A DNA stretch of 64,000 nt from Cetobacterium sp. 2A (GCF_014250685.1 NZ_JACFAJ010000010.1:91422-155421); one strand, 5' to 3'. Counted from the first letter of the stretch, positions 54,191-63,841 are shown. A program made the numbers and translations. The notes: a model not told the origin generated them from the sequence alone.

Positions 54191-54760
54191 ATGAAAGCAG
54201 AATTTATTTTAATTCAAGATAAATTAAAATGGGCTAGAAATATAAAAAAAATTACACAAAGAGAATTAGCAGAAATTTGCAATGTATCTGAAAAAACTAT
54301 TCATAGAGCAGAAAATGAAGCTAATAAATTAGAATTCGAAACACTTTTACTTATTGCTGATAAATTAAAAGTAGAAATAAAAGGATATTTATATAAAAAA
54401 GCTTTTTCTTTGGACGAAGTATGGAACGTGATTGAAGAAATTTCTATAGGAGCTGAATTAAAAGTCCATCCTGTAAAGTTTAATATAGAGCAACTAGATA
54501 TAGTTATACGAATAGTTGAAATTCTTGAAAGAGATTTAAAAAAAAAATCCAATTCAATAAAACTTAGAACTCAAAGATTCTTAATATTAGAAAATGAAAA
54601 ATTAAAAAAATCAGAAGCAGAAGGATATTATACAATATTTATTGAAAACAATATTAAAATATTAAATTTATATTTTTTAAATAGCAAATCAGAAAAAATA
54701 AAAATTAAAAATGAAAGAAAATATATAGAAGTATTTAAAGAGTTTACATTAGAAATGTGA
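54191..54760 (+). CDS. HTH (XRE-like) transcriptional regulator
   Basis: A 189-aa protein with an N-terminal Cro/C1-type helix-turn-helix (WARNIKKITQRELAEICNVS, then EKTIHRAENE and LLLIADKLKV). The rest is Lys/Glu-rich and helical with no known sensor domain. The ATG at 54191 directly follows aggagggg; the frame upstream is not preceded by a site. It sits between the autotransporter and the envelope operon and may regulate either one; it has no partner gene. Confidence 0.85.
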   Translation: MKAEFILIQDKLKWARNIKKITQRELAEICNVSEKTIHRAENEANKLEFETLLLIADKLKVEIKGYLYKKAFSLDEVWNVIEEISIGAELKVHPVKFNIEQLDIVIRIVEILERDLKKKSNSIKLRTQRFLILENEKLKKSEAEGYYTIFIENNIKILNLYFLNSKSEKIKIKNERKYIEVFKEFTLEM

Positions 54761-54973
54761 CTTTTTATAATATCTATTATAAAAGTTGAAAAAAATTAAA
54801 TATCTTCAATCATTCAAAAGATCCATAAATTTATACAGAAAACTGAATGTCAGATTTCTTTAATAAAGATATGCAGGATGTCAGTTATACACTAAAAAAT
54901 GTCTAGTGCTAGGGATTGTTAAAAAGAGAAATAAATTATAAAATAAGTTATATAGACAAAAGGGGGAGTAACC

Positions 54974-55414
54974 ATAAATAAAATTATTTTAATATCCTTA
55001 TATTTTTTATTTATATTTATAGTCAATGCTTCACAAATTATATTTGAAGATAAAAACATAATCCTAAAAAATAATTTTTATAGTATTGAAGCAGTTAATA
55101 TAAAAGATAATAAAATAAAAACTTATAAATCAGTTTCTAAAGAACTTGGACTTCAAATTAAAATTAATTTTGATAATAACGAAGTTCCTAAAGAAATTTT
55201 TATTTCAGATGGCGGTGAACAATTAGTAGCGACAATAGAAAATTATAATATTAAAAATTTATATTTAAATACAGGAGACAGTAAAAAAATAGTTGAGAAA
55301 GATCAGATCGATATGACTATTATAGAAAATGTGGTAGAAAAAGTAAAATCTCCATTTTTTATAGATGAATTGTGGTATCGAATTCAAGAGAGGGGAGAAG
55401 TTGAAGAAAAATAA
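54974..55414 (+). CDS. Secreted protein, apparently starting at ATA
   Basis: A 146-codon frame encodes a secretion signal-like start (NKIILISLYFLFIFIVNAS after the first codon) and a mixed mature part (FYSIEAVNIKDNKIKTYKS, then PKEIFISDGG). There is no ATG, GTG or TTG where one is needed. The codon 5 bases after a strong agggggag site is ATA, and TAG lies 7 codons upstream in frame. So this is either a rare ATA start or a gene with a mutated start codon. The rest is intact and overlaps the next gene by 14 bases. Family unknown; it heads the envelope operon. Confidence 0.55.
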   Translation: MNKIILISLYFLFIFIVNASQIIFEDKNIILKNNFYSIEAVNIKDNKIKTYKSVSKELGLQIKINFDNNEVPKEIFISDGGEQLVATIENYNIKNLYLNTGDSKKIVEKDQIDMTIIENVVEKVKSPFFIDELWYRIQERGEVEEK

Positions 55415-57095
55415 TATGTTTTTTAAAAATTATGAGTTAGATAATGGAGAAGGATATTTTTCAATATATTACTTGAGTAATGACGTTGAGGTAGAGTATT
55501 TAAATATTTCCTATAATAGTTTTATGGATAGAGATGAAAATGACTGTAGCTGCAAAGAGTATTATCTAGATGATGAATACGCTTTAGAATATTGGGAGTT
55601 TTTTTTAGAAAATACAGGAGTCATTAGAAGCATTTTTAATGAGGCTTCCTATGAAGATATAACTTTTAATATAAGTGATAAAAGTATAATAAAAATTGAA
55701 GTTTTTGAAAATGAAACAAATAACTTAATATCTCAGAGAGTTGTAACTTCTAGTGGATATAATACCCTTGTTATTAACCCAGCTTTAAAGGAGTACGGTA
55801 TCGAAAATTTTGAATTTGTAAAAAATGGCTCTCGTTTTCTTTACAATGAAAAAGATATTTTATTAGAAGAGCAAGAGTATAAAGATGGAGAGATAGTTGG
55901 AACTTCTAAGTATTATTATGAAGATGGAAGTTTAAAATTTCTGATGAATTCAACTCAAACAATAGAGTTTTATGAAACAGGAGAATTGAAAAGTAAATCA
56001 TATAGATTTAAGAAGTTTTCAAAAGTTATCGATTACTACCCTAATGGAAATATTATGAATGTTGGAACTCTTAATCTCAACAATGAGTATGAAGGAATGG
56101 GATGGACTTTTTATGAAAATGGTCAGCTAAAAAAGATTTGTTCATATGTTAATAACTTAATAGATGGAGAGTATAAAGACTACTACAAAAATGGAGTTAT
56201 AAAAACTGATAGTTTTTATATTCTAGGAAAAGAAAATTGTGAATTTAAAAGTTATTACGATAATGGTCAAATAGAATGTATCGTAGATTTAGAAGATGGT
56301 AAACGTTGTGGAAAGTTTTTTAAATATTATAAATCTGGTCAACTACAGGATGAGACATATTATTCTAATAATGCCCCAATAAATAATTCATTACTTTATT
56401 ATGAAAATGGAAATTTATATGCTAAATTAGCTTATAAAAATCGATTAAGAGTTGGAATATCCCAATGGTTTTATGAAACAGGAGAGTTACAATCAATTAG
56501 TAAGTATGATTTAATTGACGGATATTCGTACTTAAACTACTCAAAATCATTCTATAAATCAGGAGAAATAAAGAGCTATATTCAATGGGAGGATGCTCTT
56601 TGTGAACATAATCAAGAAGACTATTCATACAATATTATTAGAGGATATGAAATATTAGATATTTCTTACTATGAGAGTGGAAATTTAAGAAAAAAACAGA
56701 AAATAGTTGGAGAAAATAAATATTCAGTAGAGCGTTATGATGAAAATGAAATCCTGACACAAAAGGGAACTTTCTTTAAAGATAAAAATGTATTTTATTG
56801 GATAGGAGAGTTACTAACACTTAATCAAAATAAGTCTTTAAAAATAGTGACAAACTATTCAGAGGTCGGAAAGTTTATAAATACACAAACCTATCTTAAT
56901 AAAATTTTAGATAATACTACAATTTATTTATCAGATGAAAATGTATATAGATTTATAAGTTATTATCCCAATGGAAGGATAAAAGAAGAGGGATATTATA
57001 TTTACGACGATAATTATAATCATAATGATATCTCTTGGATAGAAAATCCTAATTTTTATTCAGAAGAAGGAGAATTAATAGAATATGAAAAATAG
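55401..57095 (+). CDS. MORN_2/YwqK-repeat protein, 564 aa
   Basis: A soluble protein made of many MORN_2-type repeats (YENGQLKKICSY, GEYKDYYKNGVIK, YYDNGQIECIVDL, FYETGELQSISKY). These repeats are the basis for the automatic label 'YwqK family antitoxin', but no toxin partner is visible and the label means little. A TTG at 55401, after a gaggggag site and overlapping the upstream stop, is the likely start; ATG at 55416 is the alternative. It has no signal peptide of its own. Part of a long operon of envelope proteins. Confidence 0.8.
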   Translation: MKKNNMFFKNYELDNGEGYFSIYYLSNDVEVEYLNISYNSFMDRDENDCSCKEYYLDDEYALEYWEFFLENTGVIRSIFNEASYEDITFNISDKSIIKIEVFENETNNLISQRVVTSSGYNTLVINPALKEYGIENFEFVKNGSRFLYNEKDILLEEQEYKDGEIVGTSKYYYEDGSLKFLMNSTQTIEFYETGELKSKSYRFKKFSKVIDYYPNGNIMNVGTLNLNNEYEGMGWTFYENGQLKKICSYVNNLIDGEYKDYYKNGVIKTDSFYILGKENCEFKSYYDNGQIECIVDLEDGKRCGKFFKYYKSGQLQDETYYSNNAPINNSLLYYENGNLYAKLAYKNRLRVGISQWFYETGELQSISKYDLIDGYSYLNYSKSFYKSGEIKSYIQWEDALCEHNQEDYSYNIIRGYEILDISYYESGNLRKKQKIVGENKYSVERYDENEILTQKGTFFKDKNVFYWIGELLTLNQNKSLKIVTNYSEVGKFINTQTYLNKILDNTTIYLSDENVYRFISYYPNGRIKEEGYYIYDDNYNHNDISWIENPNFYSEEGELIEYEK

Positions 57096-57483
57096 TATAA
57101 GTTATTATCCCAACGGGAATATGAAAGAAGAATATGGATATGATGAAGATGGCAAATTAACATTTTCTAATTTTTTTAAAGAGAATGGGAAGTTAGATTA
57201 TAGTTTGGATTTTGATGTTAAAAATAGAGTTATTGAAAAATTTATATACAATAATTCTGGAGATTTAGTATATCAAGAACTTAATGATTACGATGAAGAT
57301 AATTATATAAGGGAGTTATTTACATATCTAGAAGATAATTCTTTTATAGTGAAAGTTTATAAAGTTGAATATAAAGATTTATTATTTGGAGGCGATGAAA
57401 TTATAAAAAAATATAATCCTATAGAAATAAAATATTATAATAAATATGGGCAGTTTCAGAAAAAGGAGAGTATAGATGACTAA
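57085..57483 (+). CDS. Short MORN_2-repeat protein, 132 aa
   Basis: It starts MKNSISYYPNGNMKEEYGY and continues with two or three more MORN-type repeats (DGKLTFSNFFKENGKLDYS, YNNSGDLVYQEL). It overlaps the previous gene by 11 bases and the next by 8, so all three are coupled. It could be a split-off tail of the larger repeat protein, since the repeats run on in the same style across the junction. Confidence 0.75.
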   Translation: MKNSISYYPNGNMKEEYGYDEDGKLTFSNFFKENGKLDYSLDFDVKNRVIEKFIYNNSGDLVYQELNDYDEDNYIRELFTYLEDNSFIVKVYKVEYKDLLFGGDEIIKKYNPIEIKYYNKYGQFQKKESIDD

Positions 57484-57973
57484 TTATATAAAATCAAACC
57501 AGAAAAATGAAGAGTTTTTAGAAAACAATGAAGAAAAATTATTAAAGTATATTGATAAAAAAGGAGAGTATTATCTAAATATTTTTAAAGGATCCAAAAA
57601 CAAGATTAATTACTGTGCTCTATTTCTAGGTCCTTTGTGGATGGGGTATAGACAAATGTATTTTGAAGTTTTTATCCTCGGATGTTTAATTGCATTGTTA
57701 GGAAATTTACTAATGTTATTCGAACTTTTTATTTCTGGAACTTTTATTCCTGAAGCAATTATTAAAGGCTTTAACTATGGATTAACAGGATTAATAGGAA
57801 TTTTTGGGAATTATTTTTACTTTTTATCTTTAAAAAAAAGAATTATTAATGAAAATGGAAAAATAGGGATTTCGAAAATAGGGATTTTATATGGATTTAT
57901 TTTAGGCGTTTTAATGCCAATGGCTATTGCAGGAATAACTGGATTTATTTTAATGCTTTTATTAAAGGATTAG
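57476..57973 (+). CDS. DUF2628-like membrane protein
   Basis: A 165-aa protein with a polar start and about four membrane helices (VFILGCLIALLGNLLMLFEL, LTGLIGIFGNYFYFL, ILGVLMPMAIAGITGFIL). The segment INYCALFLGPLWMGYRQMY just before the first helix matches DUF2628, where 'F-w-l-G-p-l-w-l-l-y-R-k-m-y' is conserved. Function of the family is unknown. It is coupled to the MORN-repeat gene upstream and lies 1 base from the gene downstream. Confidence 0.8.
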   Translation: MTNYIKSNQKNEEFLENNEEKLLKYIDKKGEYYLNIFKGSKNKINYCALFLGPLWMGYRQMYFEVFILGCLIALLGNLLMLFELFISGTFIPEAIIKGFNYGLTGLIGIFGNYFYFLSLKKRIINENGKIGISKIGILYGFILGVLMPMAIAGITGFILMLLLKD

Positions 57974-57974
57974 T

Positions 57975-58901
57975 ATGAAAATCTCAAATAAAAAATTAAT
58001 AATAGGGGTTTGCATAGCTATTTTTATATTCTCAACATCTTTTACATCTAAGATTAAAAGGAGAGAGGGATATATAGGAATATATCCCTCTCTTAATTTC
58101 AAAATGAATAGTAATAGTACAGAGGGAACTTTATATATTGTACTTGGAATGACATTAGGACCTTTAGCAATTCCTATATATATGGTGGATAGAATATCCT
58201 CGTTTATATATGATACTGTTCTTTTTCCTATGGATGTATATAAAGATTATAAAGCTAATAATGGAAAATTTATCAAATACTACGAGGATGAGTTTAGGGT
58301 TGAGTGGGTTGGCAGAAGGAGAATAAAACCACTTTATACTGATAAAAAAAGATTCGAGTATACTTTAAAAAATGGAAACTATATAGACGAATATTATGAG
58401 TATTATGAAGATGGAAATATTAAAGAGCTTTCAAATTGGAAAGATGGAAAGTTAGATGGAATAAAAAAAACATATTATTCATCTAAAGAGATACAAACGA
58501 ACGAAGTATGGAAAAATGGGAAATTAGAATCTTTAATTTATTATAATTCTGATGCAAAAATATTGATTAAAATTTCTAACAATATAGCTTTAAATATATT
58601 TTTAAAAGAAGAATATGAATATTCAAAGGACCTCAAGATAGTTCACTTTCTAAAATATAATTCTCCAATTTTTTTTGATACTAATGGTACCAATAATCTT
58701 GAAAGTGGAATATGGATAAAAACTCAAAATTTAAAAAATAATAGATTGGTTTATGAAATAATGGATACTTATAGTGAAGATATAAGAACAGGATCAAAAG
58801 AGGTTAAATATTCTGAAAAGGGAGATATTATTTATCAATGCATTTTAAGTGAAGAGGAAGAGAATGAGCTATATAAAAAATATTATAAATCTCATAATTA
58901 A
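57975..58901 (+). CDS. YceK/YidQ-like envelope protein fused to MORN_2 repeats
   Basis: A 308-aa protein with an N-terminal hydrophobic signal or anchor (LIIGVCIAIFIFSTSFTS). Next comes a YceK/YidQ-like part: GYIGIYPSLNF, then PLAIPIYMVDRISSFIYDTV and LFPMDVYKDY, which match that family's 'D-x-P-x-S-f-x-x-D-T-x-x-l-P-x-D' ending. From residue 125 it continues as MORN_2 repeats (YEYYEDGNIKELSNWKDGK). Enterobacterial YidQ/YceK proteins are lipoproteins; here no lipobox Cys is seen. The fusion ties the repeat proteins of this operon to the envelope. Confidence 0.72.
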   Translation: MKISNKKLIIGVCIAIFIFSTSFTSKIKRREGYIGIYPSLNFKMNSNSTEGTLYIVLGMTLGPLAIPIYMVDRISSFIYDTVLFPMDVYKDYKANNGKFIKYYEDEFRVEWVGRRRIKPLYTDKKRFEYTLKNGNYIDEYYEYYEDGNIKELSNWKDGKLDGIKKTYYSSKEIQTNEVWKNGKLESLIYYNSDAKILIKISNNIALNIFLKEEYEYSKDLKIVHFLKYNSPIFFDTNGTNNLESGIWIKTQNLKNNRLVYEIMDTYSEDIRTGSKEVKYSEKGDIIYQCILSEEEENELYKKYYKSHN

Positions 58902-58931
58902 ATAAATAACAATATATAAAAGCGAGGAGAA

Positions 58932-60410
58932 ATGGGAGAGATTTTAATAATTACAATAATTATATTTTTTATTATTTTGTGCTATCTATGTTATGTTTAT
59001 GATAGCTTTTATTCTGAACCAATGACTAAGGAAAAGTTAGAGAGTATTAAAGAGACCAAAGAGATTTTGTCTAAAAAAGATTTACTAATGTTAGGTGGAG
59101 TTTATAAAAATATATTTTTATTAAAAAGCAAGGGATTTGTAACTATTTTAGAGGGAGAGGTTAAGAAAAAAGATAGAAGTTTTCGTGGGAACTATGGGAT
59201 TAAGTACACATATTCTTTTGATTATGTTAACGATTGGAAAATAAATATTTTTAATACTTACTTTATAAATAAGGATAAGTTTTTTTTAAAAGAGAATGAA
59301 GTTACAACTTTAAAAGGAGTTGTTGCTTTAGGTAGTTTTTATGTTATTGAGATAAATGGATTTAATATTTTAGATTATGTTAAAGAGATTGAAAGTTTTC
59401 CAAGTGAAAGAGATAAATTAGATCCAATTTTTAGCAACCTTATTCTATCTTTTATACTTTTGTTTGTTGCTTTTTTTAATCCCTTTTCAAAACTAACAAC
59501 TATATTTACTTTGTGTGTTGTAGGATGTGCCATTATTTTTAATTTAAAAGGCATAATTTTTTCAAAACTATATAAAATTGACAATAAACTATGTAAAGTG
59601 GAATATTTTCCAACTTTTTCAATAGATGATATTATAACCAATGGAAAATTAACTACTATATTTGCTCGTAATAGATGTATTGAAATATCTATTTTATTAA
59701 CGTTAGTAGTTTGCTTAATTTTTTCATTTAAATCTTTTAGAATCTATAGTGATGGATTACATAGAGATACTAGAAAAGAGATAGTTACTGAGAGAAGCAA
59801 AGAGTATAGTTTTTCAGATTTTGAAATAGGGGATAAATTAATTTTACAAAATATTCAGGCTATGTTAGATGAATCTACAGGAATAATCTATATTTTAAGA
59901 AAGGAAAATTCCCGTGAAGATAATAAGATAATGACTCTCCTTAAAGGGCTTCCACTATATCCTTTGAGAAATGAAAGCGTTATTCAAATAGCTGACATCT
60001 ATAATTTTTATGAAAAAGAGATTGAGTTTTTAACAGAAGATAGAGAGATTAGAAAAAATGATTTTATGTTTAAAATAGATTTGACACCTGAAAATACAAG
60101 GCGTTACTATAGTCTTTCAAATGGAGATATCAGTTACGATTTATTAAAAAGAAATTCAAAACAAATTTTAAAATTTATAAACGGAACAGAGTTTAACACA
60201 ACAGGGATTATAACGAAGAAAAATAAAATGACTGAAGTAATAACACTAGATGTCTCTAAAAAAGATTTTGGTGAAAAGGAGTTCGAAAATTTAAGAGTGA
60301 TATTTAAACTTTACATTTTAATAACTCTACTATATCTATATTTATTTTTTGCATATCTGTATAAATATTGGTTTATAAAAAATAAATTAGAGATAACTGA
60401 AGATATTTAG
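58932..60410 (+). CDS. Multi-pass membrane protein, 492 aa
   Basis: A protein with a membrane helix at each end (IITIIIFFIILCYLCYVY and LYILITLLYLYLFFAYLY) and two or three in the middle (FSNLILSFILLFVAFFNPF, LTTIFTLCVVGCAIIF, ISILLTLVVCLIFSF). Soluble domains lie between, including GNYGIKYTYSFDYVND before and a 190-residue mixed domain after the central helices. An agcgaggaga site precedes the ATG closely. No family is recognised. It divides the operon into a MORN half and a CHAP half. Confidence 0.65.
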   Translation: MGEILIITIIIFFIILCYLCYVYDSFYSEPMTKEKLESIKETKEILSKKDLLMLGGVYKNIFLLKSKGFVTILEGEVKKKDRSFRGNYGIKYTYSFDYVNDWKINIFNTYFINKDKFFLKENEVTTLKGVVALGSFYVIEINGFNILDYVKEIESFPSERDKLDPIFSNLILSFILLFVAFFNPFSKLTTIFTLCVVGCAIIFNLKGIIFSKLYKIDNKLCKVEYFPTFSIDDIITNGKLTTIFARNRCIEISILLTLVVCLIFSFKSFRIYSDGLHRDTRKEIVTERSKEYSFSDFEIGDKLILQNIQAMLDESTGIIYILRKENSREDNKIMTLLKGLPLYPLRNESVIQIADIYNFYEKEIEFLTEDREIRKNDFMFKIDLTPENTRRYYSLSNGDISYDLLKRNSKQILKFINGTEFNTTGIITKKNKMTEVITLDVSKKDFGEKEFENLRVIFKLYILITLLYLYLFFAYLYKYWFIKNKLEITEDI

Positions 60411-60419
60411 GAGAGATTA

Positions 60420-60983
60420 ATGAAAAAATTAATATTTTGTTTTATATTGTTTATAGGAGCGGTATTTATTTATAGAATAACGGAAAAAGATATTGGAAAA
60501 GAGTTAGATAGCTTTAATAATGTCAAAGTTTTTTTTAATGAATTTCCAACTAAATCCTTAGAAAGAAATCTTTCAAAAGAAGGTTACAATTTAGGATTAA
60601 AATATCAATGTGTTGAATTTATGAAGAGATATTACTATGAATATTATGATCATCAGATGCCAGATTCTTACGGACATGCAAAAGATTTTTATAATCTTAC
60701 TTTAAAAGATGGAGAATACAATACTAAGAGGGATTTAATTCAATTTTCAAATCCAAGTTTAGTAAAACCACAGCTTGGAGATATAATAATATTTAAACCA
60801 TTTATTTTTAATCCTTATGGTCATGTAGCAATAATATCTGATATTCAAGAAGATAGTATGGAAATCATTCAGCAAAACGTATGGAAAAAGACTAGGGAAA
60901 AGATTAAACTTAACTATGAAAAAGGGCAATGGGTTATAGATTCTAAAAGAATTGTAGGAAGATTGTCAAAGGAAGAGATATGA
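60420..60983 (+). CDS. CHAP-domain peptidoglycan amidase
   Basis: A 187-aa exported protein. A hydrophobic N-terminus (LIFCFILFIGAVFIYRI) is followed by a CHAP domain: the catalytic Cys is in GLKYQCVEFMKRYYYEYY and the His in NPYGHVAIISDI, followed by MEIIQQNV with the supporting acidic or Asn residue. PQLGDIIIFKP is typical of the fold. CHAP enzymes cut the peptide stems or cross-bridges of peptidoglycan, or act as amidases on glutathionylspermidine-type substrates. An aggagaga site sets the ATG. In this operon it may remodel the wall around an envelope complex. Confidence 0.87.
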   Translation: MKKLIFCFILFIGAVFIYRITEKDIGKELDSFNNVKVFFNEFPTKSLERNLSKEGYNLGLKYQCVEFMKRYYYEYYDHQMPDSYGHAKDFYNLTLKDGEYNTKRDLIQFSNPSLVKPQLGDIIIFKPFIFNPYGHVAIISDIQEDSMEIIQQNVWKKTREKIKLNYEKGQWVIDSKRIVGRLSKEEI

Positions 60984-61642
60984 AAAAAAAACGTGGATTT
61001 AAATTTATTTTATTTGGAACTATTATCTTCATTTTTTTTAAAAATTATCTTAATTATGAAAAAAATCCTCCTGAAATTTGGGGAGATACTATTCGTTGGA
61101 AAAGTAATACTTATATCATCTCCCAAGGAGGGCATAAAGAGGGAAAAAGAATAGCCAAAGGGGATGGATTTTCTCTATTTAGTGCTGAAGATCCAACAGA
61201 AACTTTTATAGTTTACAGATCTTTTTTGGATAATGCACTATATGTAAAAGAGGATTTTAAGATACCTGTAGAGGGGAAAATAACTAAAATATCTTGGAAA
61301 TATGAGATTTTTACTGATAAATATTTATGTGATACTATTTTAAAAATATTAGAAAGTTTAAAAAATTTAGAGATAAACACATATGAATCAGAAGACCCTA
61401 TTTTTAGATTAAAACCAGGTTTAGTTATGAGACCTTTATATGTTGCATATGAAAATACAGGTATTCCAACTATATATAAAGGAGAAATAGGAATTATTAA
61501 AGGAAAATGGGCAATAACAACTAGCATTGAAGAGAAAATAGATGAGAATAGAATTTTATATAAAACTAATTATGTTCTTATTCCAGAAAACTATATTGAT
61601 GTTTTAAAAGATTATTTTAAAGCAGCGGTGCAATATGAATAA
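60980..61642 (+). CDS. Membrane-anchored protein of unknown function, 220 aa
   Basis: It starts MKKKRGFKFILFGTIIFIFF, a single N-terminal anchor or signal. The outer part is mixed (GDTIRWKSNTYIISQGG, then KITKISWKYEIFTDKYLCD). The overlap of 4 bases with the CHAP gene and of 8 bases with the next gene shows coupling. No family is recognised. It may be a partner of the amidase. Confidence 0.6.
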   Translation: MKKKRGFKFILFGTIIFIFFKNYLNYEKNPPEIWGDTIRWKSNTYIISQGGHKEGKRIAKGDGFSLFSAEDPTETFIVYRSFLDNALYVKEDFKIPVEGKITKISWKYEIFTDKYLCDTILKILESLKNLEINTYESEDPIFRLKPGLVMRPLYVAYENTGIPTIYKGEIGIIKGKWAITTSIEEKIDENRILYKTNYVLIPENYIDVLKDYFKAAVQYE

Positions 61643-63383
61643 ATTTTGTTATAAATTTTTAATACCTATGATTTTTTTATTTCAACTAAATTTATATGGA
61701 AATTCTATTCATAAAGATTTAGAATTAGAATTATTTAAAAATAAAGAGATAAAAATCAACGGTGTTTTAAAATTTGAAAAAAATAAAAATAGATTTGAGA
61801 TAGTTTTTGAAATGCCTGAAAAAAATTTAAGTCTAGTTTTAGATACTTTGAGTTTTAAAAAAAAGGTTAAAAGTGTTTTCCTATATGATATTAATAGAGA
61901 TAATATCAAAGAGATATTTATTATTTATAACGAAAACAATAAAAACTCTTTGGAAGGATATTCACTAGGAAATCTCTACGTGGGAGAGGATGAGTATCAA
62001 TATGATAAAACAATAGATATTTTCAAAACTCTTAATATTGCTACATCTCAAAGATTAAATAAAAGAATTGAAAATATTCAAAATTTCAATGCTAGTTTAG
62101 CTAAAAAAGAGTTGGAAGAATTAGTGCCTTATTATAAGGTTGTAAATTTTAATGACTACAATATTTGGGATGTTTCAAAACGAGTGGGAAAGGATGAGTA
62201 TAATAGCAAAGCTTATCTTTATCAATATGAACTTATACCTCAAGATTATGAAAAATTTGATCTTCAGAAATATTTTAAAATCTATTCACTTGATAAATTA
62301 ACTTTTATAAAAAATATCGATAGGGGAGTAATCTTTAGTGATGGAAATTATTATTTTCTTTTTCAAATTCAAAGACTTGGATTGATAACTTTGGAAGAGG
62401 TTTTTCAAGGAAAGGTATCAGGTGAAAGCATTATAAAAAATGGAGAGTACTTTAACAAATATGAGAATGGAAATTATGAAAACAATATTAAAGGGGGATT
62501 TTGGAACTCTTATGAATACTCAGAGGATCTAAAACGTTACCTTCCTATTAAAAAGTATTTTGCTAATGGAATACTAATTAGAAAAGATATTCTTTTTAGA
62601 AGATTTGAAGAGCTTCATACATTTTCTTCAACATTTTATAACTCTAAAAATGAAATAGAAGAGATAAAATATTATGAGGAAAATGGAGAGACTTCTCAAA
62701 TTAAAACTTATAAGGACTCTATTTTAGAAAAAGTTGTAAATTATACTCATTATAAAAGGAATTATTTAATATATGATAAAGTGATTAATCCTCAAAGGGG
62801 TTATGAATACTATAAAGCTAGAGAATCGCTGACACAATTTAAAGATCTAAATCTTTTAAATGCAAAATTGGAAAATAAAGAGTTAAATCTATACTCTTTA
62901 AAAAGTTCTGACAATAAAGATATCTTTGTTGTATTTCAAAATTATTCTCCTGGAAAAACTTCTCAAGATGGGATTCGTTGGTATGAAGATCCTCTTAAGT
63001 ATTTTGGAATAAAAGAGATTTTTTATGGAAAAAGAAAAAGCGAAAAAATAAAATCTTATGATGATATAGTTAAAGATGGGTATTTTGAAGAGTTTAATTT
63101 AGGATATTTTCCAGGGACAGCATCGATAACAGAATCTATTCCTAATATAGAAAAAGTTGTAAAAAGTGGATATTTTGAAAATGGATTAAAAAGTGGAGTT
63201 TGGAAAAGTTATGATTCTTCTAGAGGGGATATAATCTCATCATTTAGTTATGCTAAAGGAAAGTTAGAGGGACCATACGAGATCTACTTTTGGGATGGTG
63301 GATTAAAAGAAAATGGTGAATATAAAGATGAAACAAAAGTTATTTTATGGGAATCGGGACCTCAGTACTGGCCTTCGTCTTAG
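61635..63383 (+). CDS. Exported MORN_2-repeat protein, 582 aa
   Basis: A signal peptide (CYKFLIPMIFLFQLNLYGNS) is followed by a long mixed region and MORN_2-type repeats in the second half and at the end (GYFENGLKSGVWKSYDSS, GKLEGPYEIYFWDGGLKENG). A region near residue 285 (GGFWNSYEYSEDLKRY) is of the same kind. It closes the operon. Export of this member contrasts with the signal-less MORN protein at 55401, so the repeat family here works on both sides of the inner membrane. Confidence 0.75.
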   Translation: MNKFCYKFLIPMIFLFQLNLYGNSIHKDLELELFKNKEIKINGVLKFEKNKNRFEIVFEMPEKNLSLVLDTLSFKKKVKSVFLYDINRDNIKEIFIIYNENNKNSLEGYSLGNLYVGEDEYQYDKTIDIFKTLNIATSQRLNKRIENIQNFNASLAKKELEELVPYYKVVNFNDYNIWDVSKRVGKDEYNSKAYLYQYELIPQDYEKFDLQKYFKIYSLDKLTFIKNIDRGVIFSDGNYYFLFQIQRLGLITLEEVFQGKVSGESIIKNGEYFNKYENGNYENNIKGGFWNSYEYSEDLKRYLPIKKYFANGILIRKDILFRRFEELHTFSSTFYNSKNEIEEIKYYEENGETSQIKTYKDSILEKVVNYTHYKRNYLIYDKVINPQRGYEYYKARESLTQFKDLNLLNAKLENKELNLYSLKSSDNKDIFVVFQNYSPGKTSQDGIRWYEDPLKYFGIKEIFYGKRKSEKIKSYDDIVKDGYFEEFNLGYFPGTASITESIPNIEKVVKSGYFENGLKSGVWKSYDSSRGDIISSFSYAKGKLEGPYEIYFWDGGLKENGEYKDETKVILWESGPQYWPSS

Positions 63384-63437
63384 TTAAAGTAAATTGTATA
63401 TGTATAGAAAATTACTTTGGAGGAAGTTGGAAAAAAT

Positions 63438-63815
63438 ATGAAGAAAGTTAAATTTATAGATTTTATAGTGTTTTTAGTAATATTCATGGTAGAGTTGTAC
63501 ATAGGCTTATATGTTAAGGATCAATATATAAGACCATATTTGGGAGATATATTAATAATTCCATTGATTTATACATTTTTAAATATTTTCTTTAAAAATA
63601 ATTATAGAGAATTAATACTAAAGATAGTTATATTTGCTGTTTGTGTGGAATTATTTCAATATTTTAAAATGTTAAATTTTTTAAGGATAACAAATAAAAT
63701 ATTACAAATAGTCATAGGAACTACTTATGATCTTAACGATATATTTTGTTATGTTATAGGAGGATTTTTAACATATTTAGTTATAATTATTATCAAAACA
63801 AGACAAAAAAGTTAA
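63438..63815 (+). CDS. DUF2809 membrane protein
   Basis: A 125-aa protein with four membrane helices (FIDFIVFLVIFMVELYIGLY, GDILIIPLIYTFLNIFF, LILKIVIFAVCVELFQYF, FCYVIGGFLTYLVIII). It matches DUF2809 by the R-P-x-L-G-D turn (RPYLGDILIIP) and the ELFQYF ... DLNDIFCYVIG ending. The ATG at 63438 follows ggaggaag at 11 bases and is better than a TTG seven codons upstream. It stands 54 bases after the operon and has its own terminator. Function unknown. Confidence 0.82.
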   Translation: MKKVKFIDFIVFLVIFMVELYIGLYVKDQYIRPYLGDILIIPLIYTFLNIFFKNNYRELILKIVIFAVCVELFQYFKMLNFLRITNKILQIVIGTTYDLNDIFCYVIGGFLTYLVIIIIKTRQKS

Positions 63816-63841
63816 AGTTATATATAGCTTTAACTTTTTTT
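63805..63841 (+). terminator. Terminator after the DUF2809 gene
   Basis: AAAAAAGTTAAAG pairs perfectly with CTTTAACTTTTTT around a 10-base loop, overlapping the stop codon region. Bidirectional by composition. Confidence 0.85.

Noticed and set aside
55401..58901. Toxin-antitoxin system because of the YwqK-type repeats
   Set aside because: The name comes from repeat similarity only. No small toxin gene pairs with these genes, and several are exported or membrane proteins.
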